Assembly (NCBI GenBank): GCA_947305065.1
Contig: CAMZCT010000004.1
Coordinates: forward strand, 1-64,000
DNA from: an uncultured Mycoplasmatota bacterium
GTDB taxonomy: Bacteria; Bacillota_I; Bacilli_A; RF39; UBA660
Length of the DNA stretch: 64,000 nt
Direction: 5' to 3'
Of the stretch, positions 30,475-39,814 are shown piece by piece. Under the pieces are notes generated by a model. That model was not told where the DNA came from, did not search any database, and saw only the letters and a program-made list of their open reading frames with translations. Made by a program: the position numbers and the translations under genes. Each line of letters starts with the position of its first letter. The first letter of the stretch is position 1.

Positions 30475-31431
30475 ATGAAAAATATTGATAGAATTAAACT
30501 ATCTAATTTGATATATGACACTATTTTACATAGACAATGTGTGCTTAGAAGTGGTAAATATTTAGCTACAGAGTTATATAATAATGGTGAAATGGAGTTA
30601 GCTAATCAACTTATTGAGAATTGCTTAGTACATGATATATCAAAATTAGAAGATATAAGAGAATTTGCTGCTTTAGCTTCAATAATAGACCAAAAAAAAG
30701 ATATGCAAGATATTAAACATGTATTAACTGATACGCAGAAGAGCATGATAGAGTTACATTGGGAGAATAATGCTCATCATCCTGAACATTATAATTCTCC
30801 TAATGAGATGCCGCATATTTTTTTACTAGAAATGGCTTGTGATTTACATGCTAGAAGTAAACAATGGAAAACAAATCCAGTAGAGTATTTAAGTTGCCAA
30901 CAAGATATTAGATATCATTTTGATAATAGTCACTACACTTATTTAAATGATCATTTACGTATGTTAGAAGAAGCAGCTATAGATGATGGCTATATTGATA
31001 TTTTCAATACTAATATTGGCTTATTATTTATATCTCAAGATCCGGTTGTTAAACATTTAGAAAACTTTTTTGATACTAGTTATTTAAGTAGAATAGAAAC
31101 AGAAAGATTGTTATTGGATAAATCACCAAAATCTGATTTTTCATCTATTATATATACGATGAAACAAAAAGATACAGAAAAGACTATTGGGGAAATAACA
31201 ATACTATGTAATGGTAAAATTTATTATATAATACCAAGTATTTATAGTAATCAAAACTATATTAAAGAAGTATTATTGAAATTTAAAGATATAATTAAAA
31301 GAAGAGAGTTATCTTTGGAAATAGGAAAAACAAATTTGTCAGATCAACAAATGGCTAATGAATTAGGCTTTATTCCTACAGAAGATTCTTTAGAAGGTAT
31401 TAGAACTTATAAATTTATTAAAGAAAGTTAA
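30475..31431 (+). CDS. DUF5662-like N-terminal domain + GNAT-like C-terminal domain
   Basis: HRQCVLRSGKYLATEL...CLVHDISKLEDIREFAAL...ELHWENNAHHPEHY; C-terminal IETERLLLDK...TIGEITI...ANELGFIPTED. Confidence 0.65.
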   Translation: MKNIDRIKLSNLIYDTILHRQCVLRSGKYLATELYNNGEMELANQLIENCLVHDISKLEDIREFAALASIIDQKKDMQDIKHVLTDTQKSMIELHWENNAHHPEHYNSPNEMPHIFLLEMACDLHARSKQWKTNPVEYLSCQQDIRYHFDNSHYTYLNDHLRMLEEAAIDDGYIDIFNTNIGLLFISQDPVVKHLENFFDTSYLSRIETERLLLDKSPKSDFSSIIYTMKQKDTEKTIGEITILCNGKIYYIIPSIYSNQNYIKEVLLKFKDIIKRRELSLEIGKTNLSDQQMANELGFIPTEDSLEGIRTYKFIKES

Positions 31432-31442
31432 AAGAAGTCAAA

Positions 31443-32399
31443 TTAGACTTCTTTTATTTTGTCTCCTTGGTATATATCTCTTTTTTTCATTTCTTTATCT
31501 ATATCATTTAATACAACGAATTTCTTTAATAACCAAGTTGGTTCTATTAGATCTTCTTTTTTAGGGTCACCGGTAATACGATGTATAACTATTTCTGGTT
31601 TTAAGTATTCTAACTGTTCACATACAATATCTATATATTCATCTTTAGTAAGTATATGAAAAGGATTAGAATTATAATAATCAGCTAAATCCGTATCTTT
31701 AATAATATGAAGCATATGAATTTTAATGCCGTCAATATTTAGTTTATTTAAGTATTTAACTGTTTCTATCATATCTTTTTTAGATTCATTCGGTAATCCA
31801 TTAATAATATGAACAATTACTTTGATATTTCTTTTTTGTAATTCTTTTACAGCTTTTTCAAAATTAGTTAAATCATGACCTCTATTAATAAATTTTAAAG
31901 TTTTATTATGGATACTTTGTAATCCTAATTCGACAATTAAATCAGTTCTTTTATTTAAATCTTCTAAATAATCATAACATTCTTCTGATATAGCATCACT
32001 TCTAGTAGCTATATTTAAACCAACGACATTAGGGAGATTAATAATTGTTTCAAATTTTTCTTTTAGTACCTTAACAGGAGCATAAGTGTTAGTATTAGCT
32101 TGGAAATAACCTATATAATAACTATCTGGCCATTTATGCTCCATTATTTCTTTTATTTCGTTAAATTGGGTGATTAAATCTTTTTCTTGATTGCCAGCAA
32201 AATCTCCAGATCCTAATCTAGAACAAAAGATACAACCTTTACCATCTTTTATCTTATTAGGGCAGCTAAAACCAGCATTTAAGGAGACTTTAAAAGTCTT
32301 CTTACCATATTTATTTTTAAAATAGTAATTGAGTGTATGATATCTTTTATTATCTAAAGTATATTGAAACATAAAATCACCGATCTTATTATAATACAT
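31443..32399 (-). CDS. TIGR01212-family radical SAM protein (YhcC-like)
   Basis: SLNAGFSCPNKIKDGKGCIFCSRLGSGDFAG; IGYFQANTNTYAPV. Confidence 0.92.
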   Translation of the reverse strand: MYYNKIGDFMFQYTLDNKRYHTLNYYFKNKYGKKTFKVSLNAGFSCPNKIKDGKGCIFCSRLGSGDFAGNQEKDLITQFNEIKEIMEHKWPDSYYIGYFQANTNTYAPVKVLKEKFETIINLPNVVGLNIATRSDAISEECYDYLEDLNKRTDLIVELGLQSIHNKTLKFINRGHDLTNFEKAVKELQKRNIKVIVHIINGLPNESKKDMIETVKYLNKLNIDGIKIHMLHIIKDTDLADYYNSNPFHILTKDEYIDIVCEQLEYLKPEIVIHRITGDPKKEDLIEPTWLLKKFVVLNDIDKEMKKRDIYQGDKIKEV

Positions 32400-32460
32400 T
32401 ATGAGGAATGATTCTATTGATACACTTGTATAAATAAATCTTTTTAAGTATAATATTTCT

Positions 32461-34212
32461 GTGAGTTTGCTCTTTTTGGGAGGTATTGACGTGGCAAAAA
32501 AGGTTAAAACACCATGGTATAAATATTATGATGGGGTAAAAGAACATTTAAATTATCCTAATATTTCTGTTTATAAATTATTAGAAACCACAGCAAATAA
32601 GCATTTAGATTCTATTAGTTATAATTATTATGGTAATAAAAAGAGCTATAGACAGTTCTTAGAACAAATAGATGAATGTGCAAGGTCATTTAAAGCAATG
32701 GGTGTAAAAAAAGGTGATGTAATATGCATTTGTATGCCAAATACTCCCGAAGCTTTGATTGCTTTTTATGCAGTGAATAAAGTTGGAGCAGTATCTAATA
32801 TGATACATCCGCTATCATCAGAAAATGAGATTAAATACTTTATTAATCTAACACATAGTCAGTATATAGTTACAATTAATGTCTCTTTAAATAAAGTAAT
32901 TAATATAGTAGAGGATACAGGACTTAAGAATATAATACTTGTTAGTCCAGCAGATTCAATGCCTACAACAATGAAAGTTGGATATAATCTTACTGTAGGT
33001 AGAAAACTAAAATTAAGTAAGAGTCCATTAGTTATAAAATGGAAAGATTTCATAAAAAAGGGTAAGGATTATAGTAGAAGAGTAACTGGTAATGGTTATA
33101 CTGGTTCAGATTTAGCAGCCATATTATATAGTGGAGGAACTACTGGGTATCCAAAAGGTATTGAGTTAACAAATCTTAATTTTAATGCATTAGCTATTCA
33201 AAGTGTAGAAATGGTAGCAAATTTAGAACCAGAGGATAAAGTATTAGCAATAATGCCAGTATTCCATGGGTTTGGATTAGGAATATGTGTTCATTGTGTT
33301 CAATACTTTGGAGGTTGCAGTATATTACTACCACAGTTTAGTGCTAAGACATTTGTTAAATTAATTAAAAAATATAAACCTAATATTATTGCTGGAGTTC
33401 CAACATTATATGAAGCATTATTAAAGAGTGAAGGTTTAGAAAATATTGATTTGTCATTTTTAAGATTAGTAATATCAGGTGGAGATTCGTTATCGATTGA
33501 ATTAAAGAAGAAAGTTGATAAATTTCTTCATGAGCATGGGGCTAATATACAAGTTAGAGAAGGATATGGTTTAACAGAGTGTGTTACAGGAAGTTGTTTA
33601 ACACCATTAAATTATTATAGAGAAGGAAGTATAGGTATTCCTTATCCAGATACTTATTATAAAATAGTAAAAAAAGATACTATACAAGAATTACCATATG
33701 GTGAAGAAGGAGAAATATGTATAGCTGGTCCAACTGTTATGAGAGGATATTTAGGTGATCCAGTAGATACTAAAATTACTCTTAGAAAACATTATGATGG
33801 AATGACTTGGTTACATACAGGTGATTTAGGTTTTATGGATAAAGATGGTTTTGTTTATTTTAAACAAAGATTAAAGAGATTAATAGTTAGCTCAGGTTAT
33901 TGTATATACCCACAATATATAGAGAATACTATAGATTCTCATCCAGATGTGTTAATGAGTTGTGTAATAGGGATACCACATCCTTATAAACAAGAAGTTG
34001 CCAAAGCATTTATTGTATTAAGACCAGGAGTGGAGCAGAGTGATGAAATACTTCAATCTATAAAAAAATTAGTAGAAGAAAAAATAGCTAAATATTCTTG
34101 GCCATATGAATATGAATTTAGAAAAGAATTACCTAAAACCCTTGTTGGGAAGGTTGCTTTTAAAGAATTAATGAAGGAAGAACAAGAAAAGAATTCAATT
34201 ATTGAAAAATAA
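32461..34212 (+). CDS. class I adenylate-forming enzyme (AMP-binding, acyl-CoA synthetase-like)
   Basis: ILYSGGTTGYPKGIELT, REGYGLTECVTG, WLHTGDLGFMDKDGFVYFKQRLKRLI. Confidence 0.92.
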   Translation: MSLLFLGGIDVAKKVKTPWYKYYDGVKEHLNYPNISVYKLLETTANKHLDSISYNYYGNKKSYRQFLEQIDECARSFKAMGVKKGDVICICMPNTPEALIAFYAVNKVGAVSNMIHPLSSENEIKYFINLTHSQYIVTINVSLNKVINIVEDTGLKNIILVSPADSMPTTMKVGYNLTVGRKLKLSKSPLVIKWKDFIKKGKDYSRRVTGNGYTGSDLAAILYSGGTTGYPKGIELTNLNFNALAIQSVEMVANLEPEDKVLAIMPVFHGFGLGICVHCVQYFGGCSILLPQFSAKTFVKLIKKYKPNIIAGVPTLYEALLKSEGLENIDLSFLRLVISGGDSLSIELKKKVDKFLHEHGANIQVREGYGLTECVTGSCLTPLNYYREGSIGIPYPDTYYKIVKKDTIQELPYGEEGEICIAGPTVMRGYLGDPVDTKITLRKHYDGMTWLHTGDLGFMDKDGFVYFKQRLKRLIVSSGYCIYPQYIENTIDSHPDVLMSCVIGIPHPYKQEVAKAFIVLRPGVEQSDEILQSIKKLVEEKIAKYSWPYEYEFRKELPKTLVGKVAFKELMKEEQEKNSIIEK

Positions 34213-34243
34213 TTGAATTTTTATTATGATAATTATGTGTTTT

Positions 34244-34318
34244 GTCTAAGTATTTCAATGGATAGAATAGTTCCCTCCGAAGGAGCTGATAGGGGTTCGA
34301 TTCCCTTCTTAGACACCA
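34244..34318 (+). tRNA. tRNA-Arg (anticodon CCG)
   Basis: acceptor GTCTAAG/CTTAGAC, anticodon arm GTTCC-CTCCGAA-GGAGC, T-arm AGGGG-TTCGATT-CCCTT, encoded CCA. Confidence 0.9.
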
Positions 34319-34324
34319 AAATTA

Positions 34325-34353
34325 AATAACTAACTATTTAGTTATTTTTTTGT
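34325..34353 (+). terminator. terminator after tRNA-Arg
   Basis: AATAACTAA-ctat-TTAGTTATT TTTTT. Confidence 0.75.
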
Positions 34354-34380
34354 TATATTTTACATAGTAGGTGAAAGATA

Positions 34381-34541
34381 TGAAAAAATTATTAATTTTA
34401 TTATTATTTATTCCTTTCTAAAAAAATATACCATTGATGGTAATACATTTAAGGAACCTAATACTGTAGATAAATTGTATTAATTGTGTTTATAAGTGTA
34501 TTATTAATTACTTATTTAAGGAAAAGGAAGGTATTTAGATA
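34381..34541 (+). pseudogene. decayed small secreted-protein gene
   Basis: signal peptide MKKLLILLLFIPF ends at a stop; frame-shifted YTIDGNTFKEPNTVDKLY, then TM-like VFISVLLITYLRKRK, then terminator GTATTTAGA...TCTAAATAC. Confidence 0.4.
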
Positions 34542-34623
34542 TTAAGTCTAAATACTTTTTTTATTTGCTTTTTCATTAAACTAATAGTAAACTGAAGTTA
34601 GGAAGTATAAGGGAGTATTGGTT

Positions 34624-35277
34624 ATGATTAAGTATTTTAAATATATAAAATATATATTGTTACTTGTTTTGATTATTATTCTTTTAATATATACAAATCA
34701 TAGTAAGAAAGAAATTACTATAGATGAAGTGAATAATTTGATGATAATAGCTCATAAAGAAGATGGGCTTATTTGGGGTGGTAATAATCTTTTGAATGAT
34801 AATTACTTAGTAGTATGTATAACTTGTAAGGAAAATGATAAAGATTTTATTAAAATAATGGATAAAACAAATAATTTGTATGTTTTATTGAATTATGATG
34901 AAGAAACTGATTTCTATGAAGAAAGAAATGTTTTAAATAGGGATTTAAGTAAGTATTTAAATATGAAAAATTGGGATAAAGTTGTTACTCATAATGAGGA
35001 AGGGGAATATGGTAGTAATCAGCATGTCATTATAAATAGTTATGTAAAAAAACTAATAAATAATAAAGATATTTTATACTATTTTAATAAATATTATACA
35101 AATGATAATCTTGAGGAAAACAGTTATTATTTTTATAAATTAGGTGGTAAAGATATAGATAAAAAAATAAAAATAATTGGTATGTTGAATGATTTGGAAT
35201 ATGTAAATGAGTTTAAACATATTATTCCATATGAAGAGTTTATTCCTTATGAAGAATGGAGGAATAAATATGAATAA
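34624..35277 (+). CDS. divergent PIG-L-type deacetylase-like protein, membrane anchored
   Basis: LMIIAHKEDGLIWGG (cf. HPDDE) and VTHNEEGEYGSNQH. Confidence 0.6.
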   Translation: MIKYFKYIKYILLLVLIIILLIYTNHSKKEITIDEVNNLMIIAHKEDGLIWGGNNLLNDNYLVVCITCKENDKDFIKIMDKTNNLYVLLNYDEETDFYEERNVLNRDLSKYLNMKNWDKVVTHNEEGEYGSNQHVIINSYVKKLINNKDILYYFNKYYTNDNLEENSYYFYKLGGKDIDKKIKIIGMLNDLEYVNEFKHIIPYEEFIPYEEWRNKYE

Positions 35278-37339
35278 GAAAGATATAAAAAATATTTGGT
35301 TATTAATAATATTTTTTATCTTGGTTTTAACAATCGTACTAAATGTAAAGTACAGGTTTGGGAATACAGCTAATTTTGTTAAAGAATTAGATGCTTTAAT
35401 ATCTATGAAGAAAAATTTCCTAGAAACAAAAAAAATAATTCCTACATTTATTAATGATGGAAAATTCTATATTAATTCTTATAATTTTATGAAGTATGGA
35501 CTAGTTAATCCAATAGTTATTATTAGTTATTTTATAAATATTAATTTGGCAGATTATTATAGTATTGTCAGTATAATATCTATAGGAATAGGAATTATAT
35601 TGTTATATAAGTTTTTATTTAATCAAGGTTTTAATAGATATAGTGTTTTATTGACTATAATGCTGTTAGTAGTAAGTACTAAGGTTTATACCATAATGTT
35701 TAACAGTATTATGGATTGTTTGGTATTTCCAATAGTTATTCTTTCTTTTATAGGAGCAAAGAATAGGTTAGAGAATAATAAGAGTTTCTTATTAAGTATA
35801 AGTATATTATTACTGAGTATTATCAATTATTTGTATGTAATACCAACCATTATTGGTTTAATAGTTTATGGTTTTTATCATTACTATGAGAATAATAAGA
35901 AGTTATTATTTAAGAAGTTCTTTTGGTATATTCTTTATTATATTATTCCTATTCTAGTTGGTTTATTATTATCTAGTTTTGTATTAATACCTGTAATAAA
36001 TAATATTGATTGGGAAATAATTAATTATTTGAGTATTAGTTATGATATTAATATAATCATTATTTTAAGTATTATCTACGCTATATTTGGAAGTAAGAAG
36101 AATAGATTCTTAAGTATAATTCTATTATTCTTTTTAGTATTATTTAATAATTATTACATTGGTTATTTAGTATTACTTAGTTTAGTAGTTAATAATTTTA
36201 TGGATGGTATTATTAAAAATAAAGTAGATTATAAAATATTATTACTAGGAGTATTAATTAGTCTTGTATGTTTATTAATAAATAGTAACAATCTTATTGT
36301 TATGATAATACTATTATTAAGTGTATTTATATATAAAGATACTAATAAAAAAGAATACTTGTTATTTATTATAATTATGTGTATTTTTGTTAATACTATA
36401 TTAGGTAGCTTGAAAATGGATTTATATAATAAAGATTTTGTTGTTAATTATAATAGTGAAACTAATGTCTTATATAATATGTTGATTGGTCAAAGTAAAA
36501 GTAATAATGAAATGAGTGGTTATGATAAAGTAATTAATGATCAAGGAGAAATATATTATAAGAATAATGATGTCTTATATAAGGGGTTTGCAACTAATAA
36601 TATAATTAGTTATGAAGATTATGAAAAGTTAAATGGATTAGCAAAACAAGAGGTAATGTTAACTAATATTGTGGCAGATACTAATAGTAGAAATGAATAT
36701 GTATCTTATGTTAAAGATATTAATGTTAAAGAGAAAAAATATGATATTAGTGTGAAAGATGTAAGTAGATATATTTTCAAATTAGAAAAAAAAGACATGA
36801 ATAAAATAATATATATAGAGTTTGAAGCATCAACTGATAATTGTGAGGATGGTAGAATTAAGATAAATAATGTTGATAACTATATAAGTTGTAAACAGGA
36901 GAAATATTCTTATACTATTAGTGATAAGAATACAGAAGAGATAGTAGTAACTATAAGTAAGGGAAAGTATAAGATTAAAAATATAAGAGCTTATAGTTTA
37001 GATTACGCTAGAGTTAATAATAGTAAAATTGAATTAGATGAGTTTGTAATATTACATAATAGTAGTAGTATTATTGGGAAGATACAGGCTTCTGGGGACG
37101 GATATTTTATGATAACTATTCCTTATGATCGAGGATATGAAGTAAAAGTAGATAATACTATTACTAAGTATGAAAAAGTAGATGGTAATTTTATAGGGGT
37201 TCCTATAAAGAAGGGTAAACATATTATAAGTATCAATTATGAAACTAAATATAGGTTAACAGCCTGGTTCTTCTCTTATTTAGGTTTTGTATTTATGTTC
37301 TTTATAAATTATATTGAGAAGAAAAGGAAATTTACGTAA
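35270..37339 (+). CDS. YfhO-like multi-TM membrane protein
   Basis: many TM helices, C-terminal extracytoplasmic region with SGDGYFMITIPYDRGYEVKVD. Confidence 0.7.
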   Translation: MNKKDIKNIWLLIIFFILVLTIVLNVKYRFGNTANFVKELDALISMKKNFLETKKIIPTFINDGKFYINSYNFMKYGLVNPIVIISYFININLADYYSIVSIISIGIGIILLYKFLFNQGFNRYSVLLTIMLLVVSTKVYTIMFNSIMDCLVFPIVILSFIGAKNRLENNKSFLLSISILLLSIINYLYVIPTIIGLIVYGFYHYYENNKKLLFKKFFWYILYYIIPILVGLLLSSFVLIPVINNIDWEIINYLSISYDINIIIILSIIYAIFGSKKNRFLSIILLFFLVLFNNYYIGYLVLLSLVVNNFMDGIIKNKVDYKILLLGVLISLVCLLINSNNLIVMIILLLSVFIYKDTNKKEYLLFIIIMCIFVNTILGSLKMDLYNKDFVVNYNSETNVLYNMLIGQSKSNNEMSGYDKVINDQGEIYYKNNDVLYKGFATNNIISYEDYEKLNGLAKQEVMLTNIVADTNSRNEYVSYVKDINVKEKKYDISVKDVSRYIFKLEKKDMNKIIYIEFEASTDNCEDGRIKINNVDNYISCKQEKYSYTISDKNTEEIVVTISKGKYKIKNIRAYSLDYARVNNSKIELDEFVILHNSSSIIGKIQASGDGYFMITIPYDRGYEVKVDNTITKYEKVDGNFIGVPIKKGKHIISINYETKYRLTAWFFSYLGFVFMFFINYIEKKRKFT

Positions 37340-37408
37340 ATAGAACAATTAAAAGACGACATTAATAACATTATATGGCATAATGATAATAGTGAAGAAG
37401 GTGATGCT

Positions 37409-38233
37409 TTGGAAGCTAAATGCGTTTTTATTGATATAGATGATACTTTAAATCCTTCTAATAGTTTTACTAGTTCTTATACAAAAGACGTAATGAGAAG
37501 ATTAAAAGAAAAAGGAATACTAGTAATAGTTGATACTGGCAGAAGTGCAAAGTATGCCATCGAAAAAGCTAAAGAAGCAAACTTATCTAACTATGTTATT
37601 AGTTCTAATGGTGCTGAAGTATATGATTATGTAAATGATATAGTGATTTTTGAACAATCTATTCCAGCTGAAACAGTAAAAAAAGTATATAGATACTGTC
37701 AAAGAATGGGATTAACGTTAATATTAAATACTTTAATAAATAGATATATCAATAAAAAAGATTATAAATATAATAATGAACCAGTAGAGTATTTTGATAA
37801 TATAGATGAGGTATTAAACAATAACTCTGTTAATCAGTTGGTTATTTTATCTGATAATTATGATCGAATGTTAGTAATACCTAATATGTTTAAAGAGAAA
37901 TTTCCTAATTTAAAAGTAGTTCATTCTTCTATGAGTTTAATAGAGGAGAGAAGAATAAAGAACAAAGAGTATTATCATGATTTGGTGTTGGAAAATACAG
38001 CTAAAAGTACTGGATTAGTAGAGATATTAGATTATTTAAATGTTAGTGTAGACGATGTCATAGCAGTAGGTAATGGTTATGATGATGTGTGTATGTTTGA
38101 TGTTGTAGGTACATCAATAGCTGTAGGTAATGCTAATGATAAATTAAAAGAAGTAGCAACTTATATAGCGGAATCTGTAGATGATGATGGTGCAGCTAGA
38201 ATGTTAGAACAGTTATTGTTAAAAGAGGATTAA
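37409..38233 (+). CDS. HAD-superfamily (Cof-type) hydrolase
   Basis: CVFIDIDDTLNPSN, VDTGRS, VIAVGNGYDDVCMFDV. Confidence 0.92.
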   Translation: MEAKCVFIDIDDTLNPSNSFTSSYTKDVMRRLKEKGILVIVDTGRSAKYAIEKAKEANLSNYVISSNGAEVYDYVNDIVIFEQSIPAETVKKVYRYCQRMGLTLILNTLINRYINKKDYKYNNEPVEYFDNIDEVLNNNSVNQLVILSDNYDRMLVIPNMFKEKFPNLKVVHSSMSLIEERRIKNKEYYHDLVLENTAKSTGLVEILDYLNVSVDDVIAVGNGYDDVCMFDVVGTSIAVGNANDKLKEVATYIAESVDDDGAARMLEQLLLKED

Positions 38234-38286
38234 ATCTTAGTGGTTAATTCTCTTTTTATATGTTAAAATTAGATTAGGTGATAGAT

Positions 38287-38802
38287 ATGAAAACAAAACA
38301 AAAAGTTGATAGTTTTATTGGAGTTATATTCTTATTAGTTGGAGTATTATATTTGTTATTTCCTTTATATCATATCAATGATATTAAAAAGATTAATATA
38401 GTAATGTTTAGTATTATGGGAATAGTATCATTAGGACAGTTTATTATTAATAAAAAAAGTAAAGATTATACTGGATTATTAAATTTTATCGCTTGTTTAT
38501 TATTTGTTATATTAATGTTTTCATTAGATGTAAGTAATCCGAAGGTACTAAGTACTTGTTTATTGATTTGGATAGCTTTAGAATCTATTATTAAGTTTAA
38601 AAAGAGTGATTATTATAATGATAGAAGAGATAGAATGTGGAAGATTAGTCTGGTTTTATTAGCTATTTTTATAGTAGGAGGAATATTGACTAGTATTAAT
38701 TTACATTATGAAGCTGATGTTAAAATGGTTGTTATGGGATTTTTCATATTTATAGACGGAATACTAGAAATAGTAGATCCAGTAGTAAAAAGTTTGATAT
38801 AG
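38287..38802 (+). CDS. multi-TM hypothetical protein (DUF308-like)
   Basis: six hydrophobic segments. Confidence 0.6.
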   Translation: MKTKQKVDSFIGVIFLLVGVLYLLFPLYHINDIKKINIVMFSIMGIVSLGQFIINKKSKDYTGLLNFIACLLFVILMFSLDVSNPKVLSTCLLIWIALESIIKFKKSDYYNDRRDRMWKISLVLLAIFIVGGILTSINLHYEADVKMVVMGFFIFIDGILEIVDPVVKSLI

Positions 38803-38855
38803 AGCTGTTAACAAAGCAGCTTTTTTTGTGCTATAATCTTAGGTAGGTGGCAATT

Positions 38856-39716
38856 ATGAAATTAGTGAATGATTTTGGAGATTATAGATTAATTGATTTA
38901 GGAAATGGTATGAAGTTAGAAAAGTGGGGAAATGTAACTTTGTATCGACCTGATCCTCAAGTAATATGGAATAAAGAGATAGATTTGGATAAAGTCGATG
39001 CTATATATCATAGAAGTAATAAAGGTGGCGGTAATTGGGAAATTAAAAATAAGAATATTCCCGATAGATGGCAAGTTAAGTATCATGATTTAGTGTTCAA
39101 TATAAAACTAATGGGATTTAAACATACAGGTTTATTTCCTGAGCAAGCTTATAATTGGAATACTATCATAGAAAAAATTAAAGAAGCTGATAGAAAAGTA
39201 AAGGTCCTTAATTTATTTGCTTATACAGGAGCCGCTTCTGTTGCGGCATTATCTGCTGGAGCAGAAGTAGTACATGTTGATTCGTCAAGAGGAATGGTTG
39301 ATTGGGCGAAAGAAAATGTAGAATCTTCAGGTTTAGCTGATAAACCAATTAGATATCTGGTAGATGATGTTATAAAGTTTGTAAAAAGAGAAATTAGAAG
39401 GGGTAATAAATACGACATAATTTTAATGGACCCTCCTTCTTTTGGAAGAGGATCTAATGGTGAAGTATGGTCACTCGAGAATAATCTATATGAGTTGGTA
39501 GAATTGTGTACAGAATTATTAAGTGATAACCCAATAATGTTTTTAATTAATTCATATACAACAGGTATTTCTAAAACTATATTAGAAGATGTTTTATATT
39601 TAACTGTTAATAAGAAATATAAAGGTACAATTACTAGTGATGAGTTAGGTATTCCTTGTGAAAATAATTTAGTATTACCTTGTGGAATATATGCAAGATG
39701 GGAGAATAAACAATAG
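38856..39716 (+). CDS. class I SAM-dependent RNA methyltransferase-like
   Basis: VLNLFAYTGAASVAALSAGAEVVHVDSS, DIILMDPPSFGRG. Confidence 0.85.
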   Translation: MKLVNDFGDYRLIDLGNGMKLEKWGNVTLYRPDPQVIWNKEIDLDKVDAIYHRSNKGGGNWEIKNKNIPDRWQVKYHDLVFNIKLMGFKHTGLFPEQAYNWNTIIEKIKEADRKVKVLNLFAYTGAASVAALSAGAEVVHVDSSRGMVDWAKENVESSGLADKPIRYLVDDVIKFVKREIRRGNKYDIILMDPPSFGRGSNGEVWSLENNLYELVELCTELLSDNPIMFLINSYTTGISKTILEDVLYLTVNKKYKGTITSDELGIPCENNLVLPCGIYARWENKQ

Positions 39717-39814
39717 TTTATTCTTTTTTTAAAGGAAATAAGAATAAAAATGCTAAAGAATTATATAGAGGGATAAGTATTAGTGATAAGAATGTGTTTT
39801 AGTAAGGAGTATTT

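Noticed and set aside
34244-34318. Genomic island or prophage integrated at tRNA-Arg
   Set aside because: No integrase or attachment-site repeat seen near the tRNA
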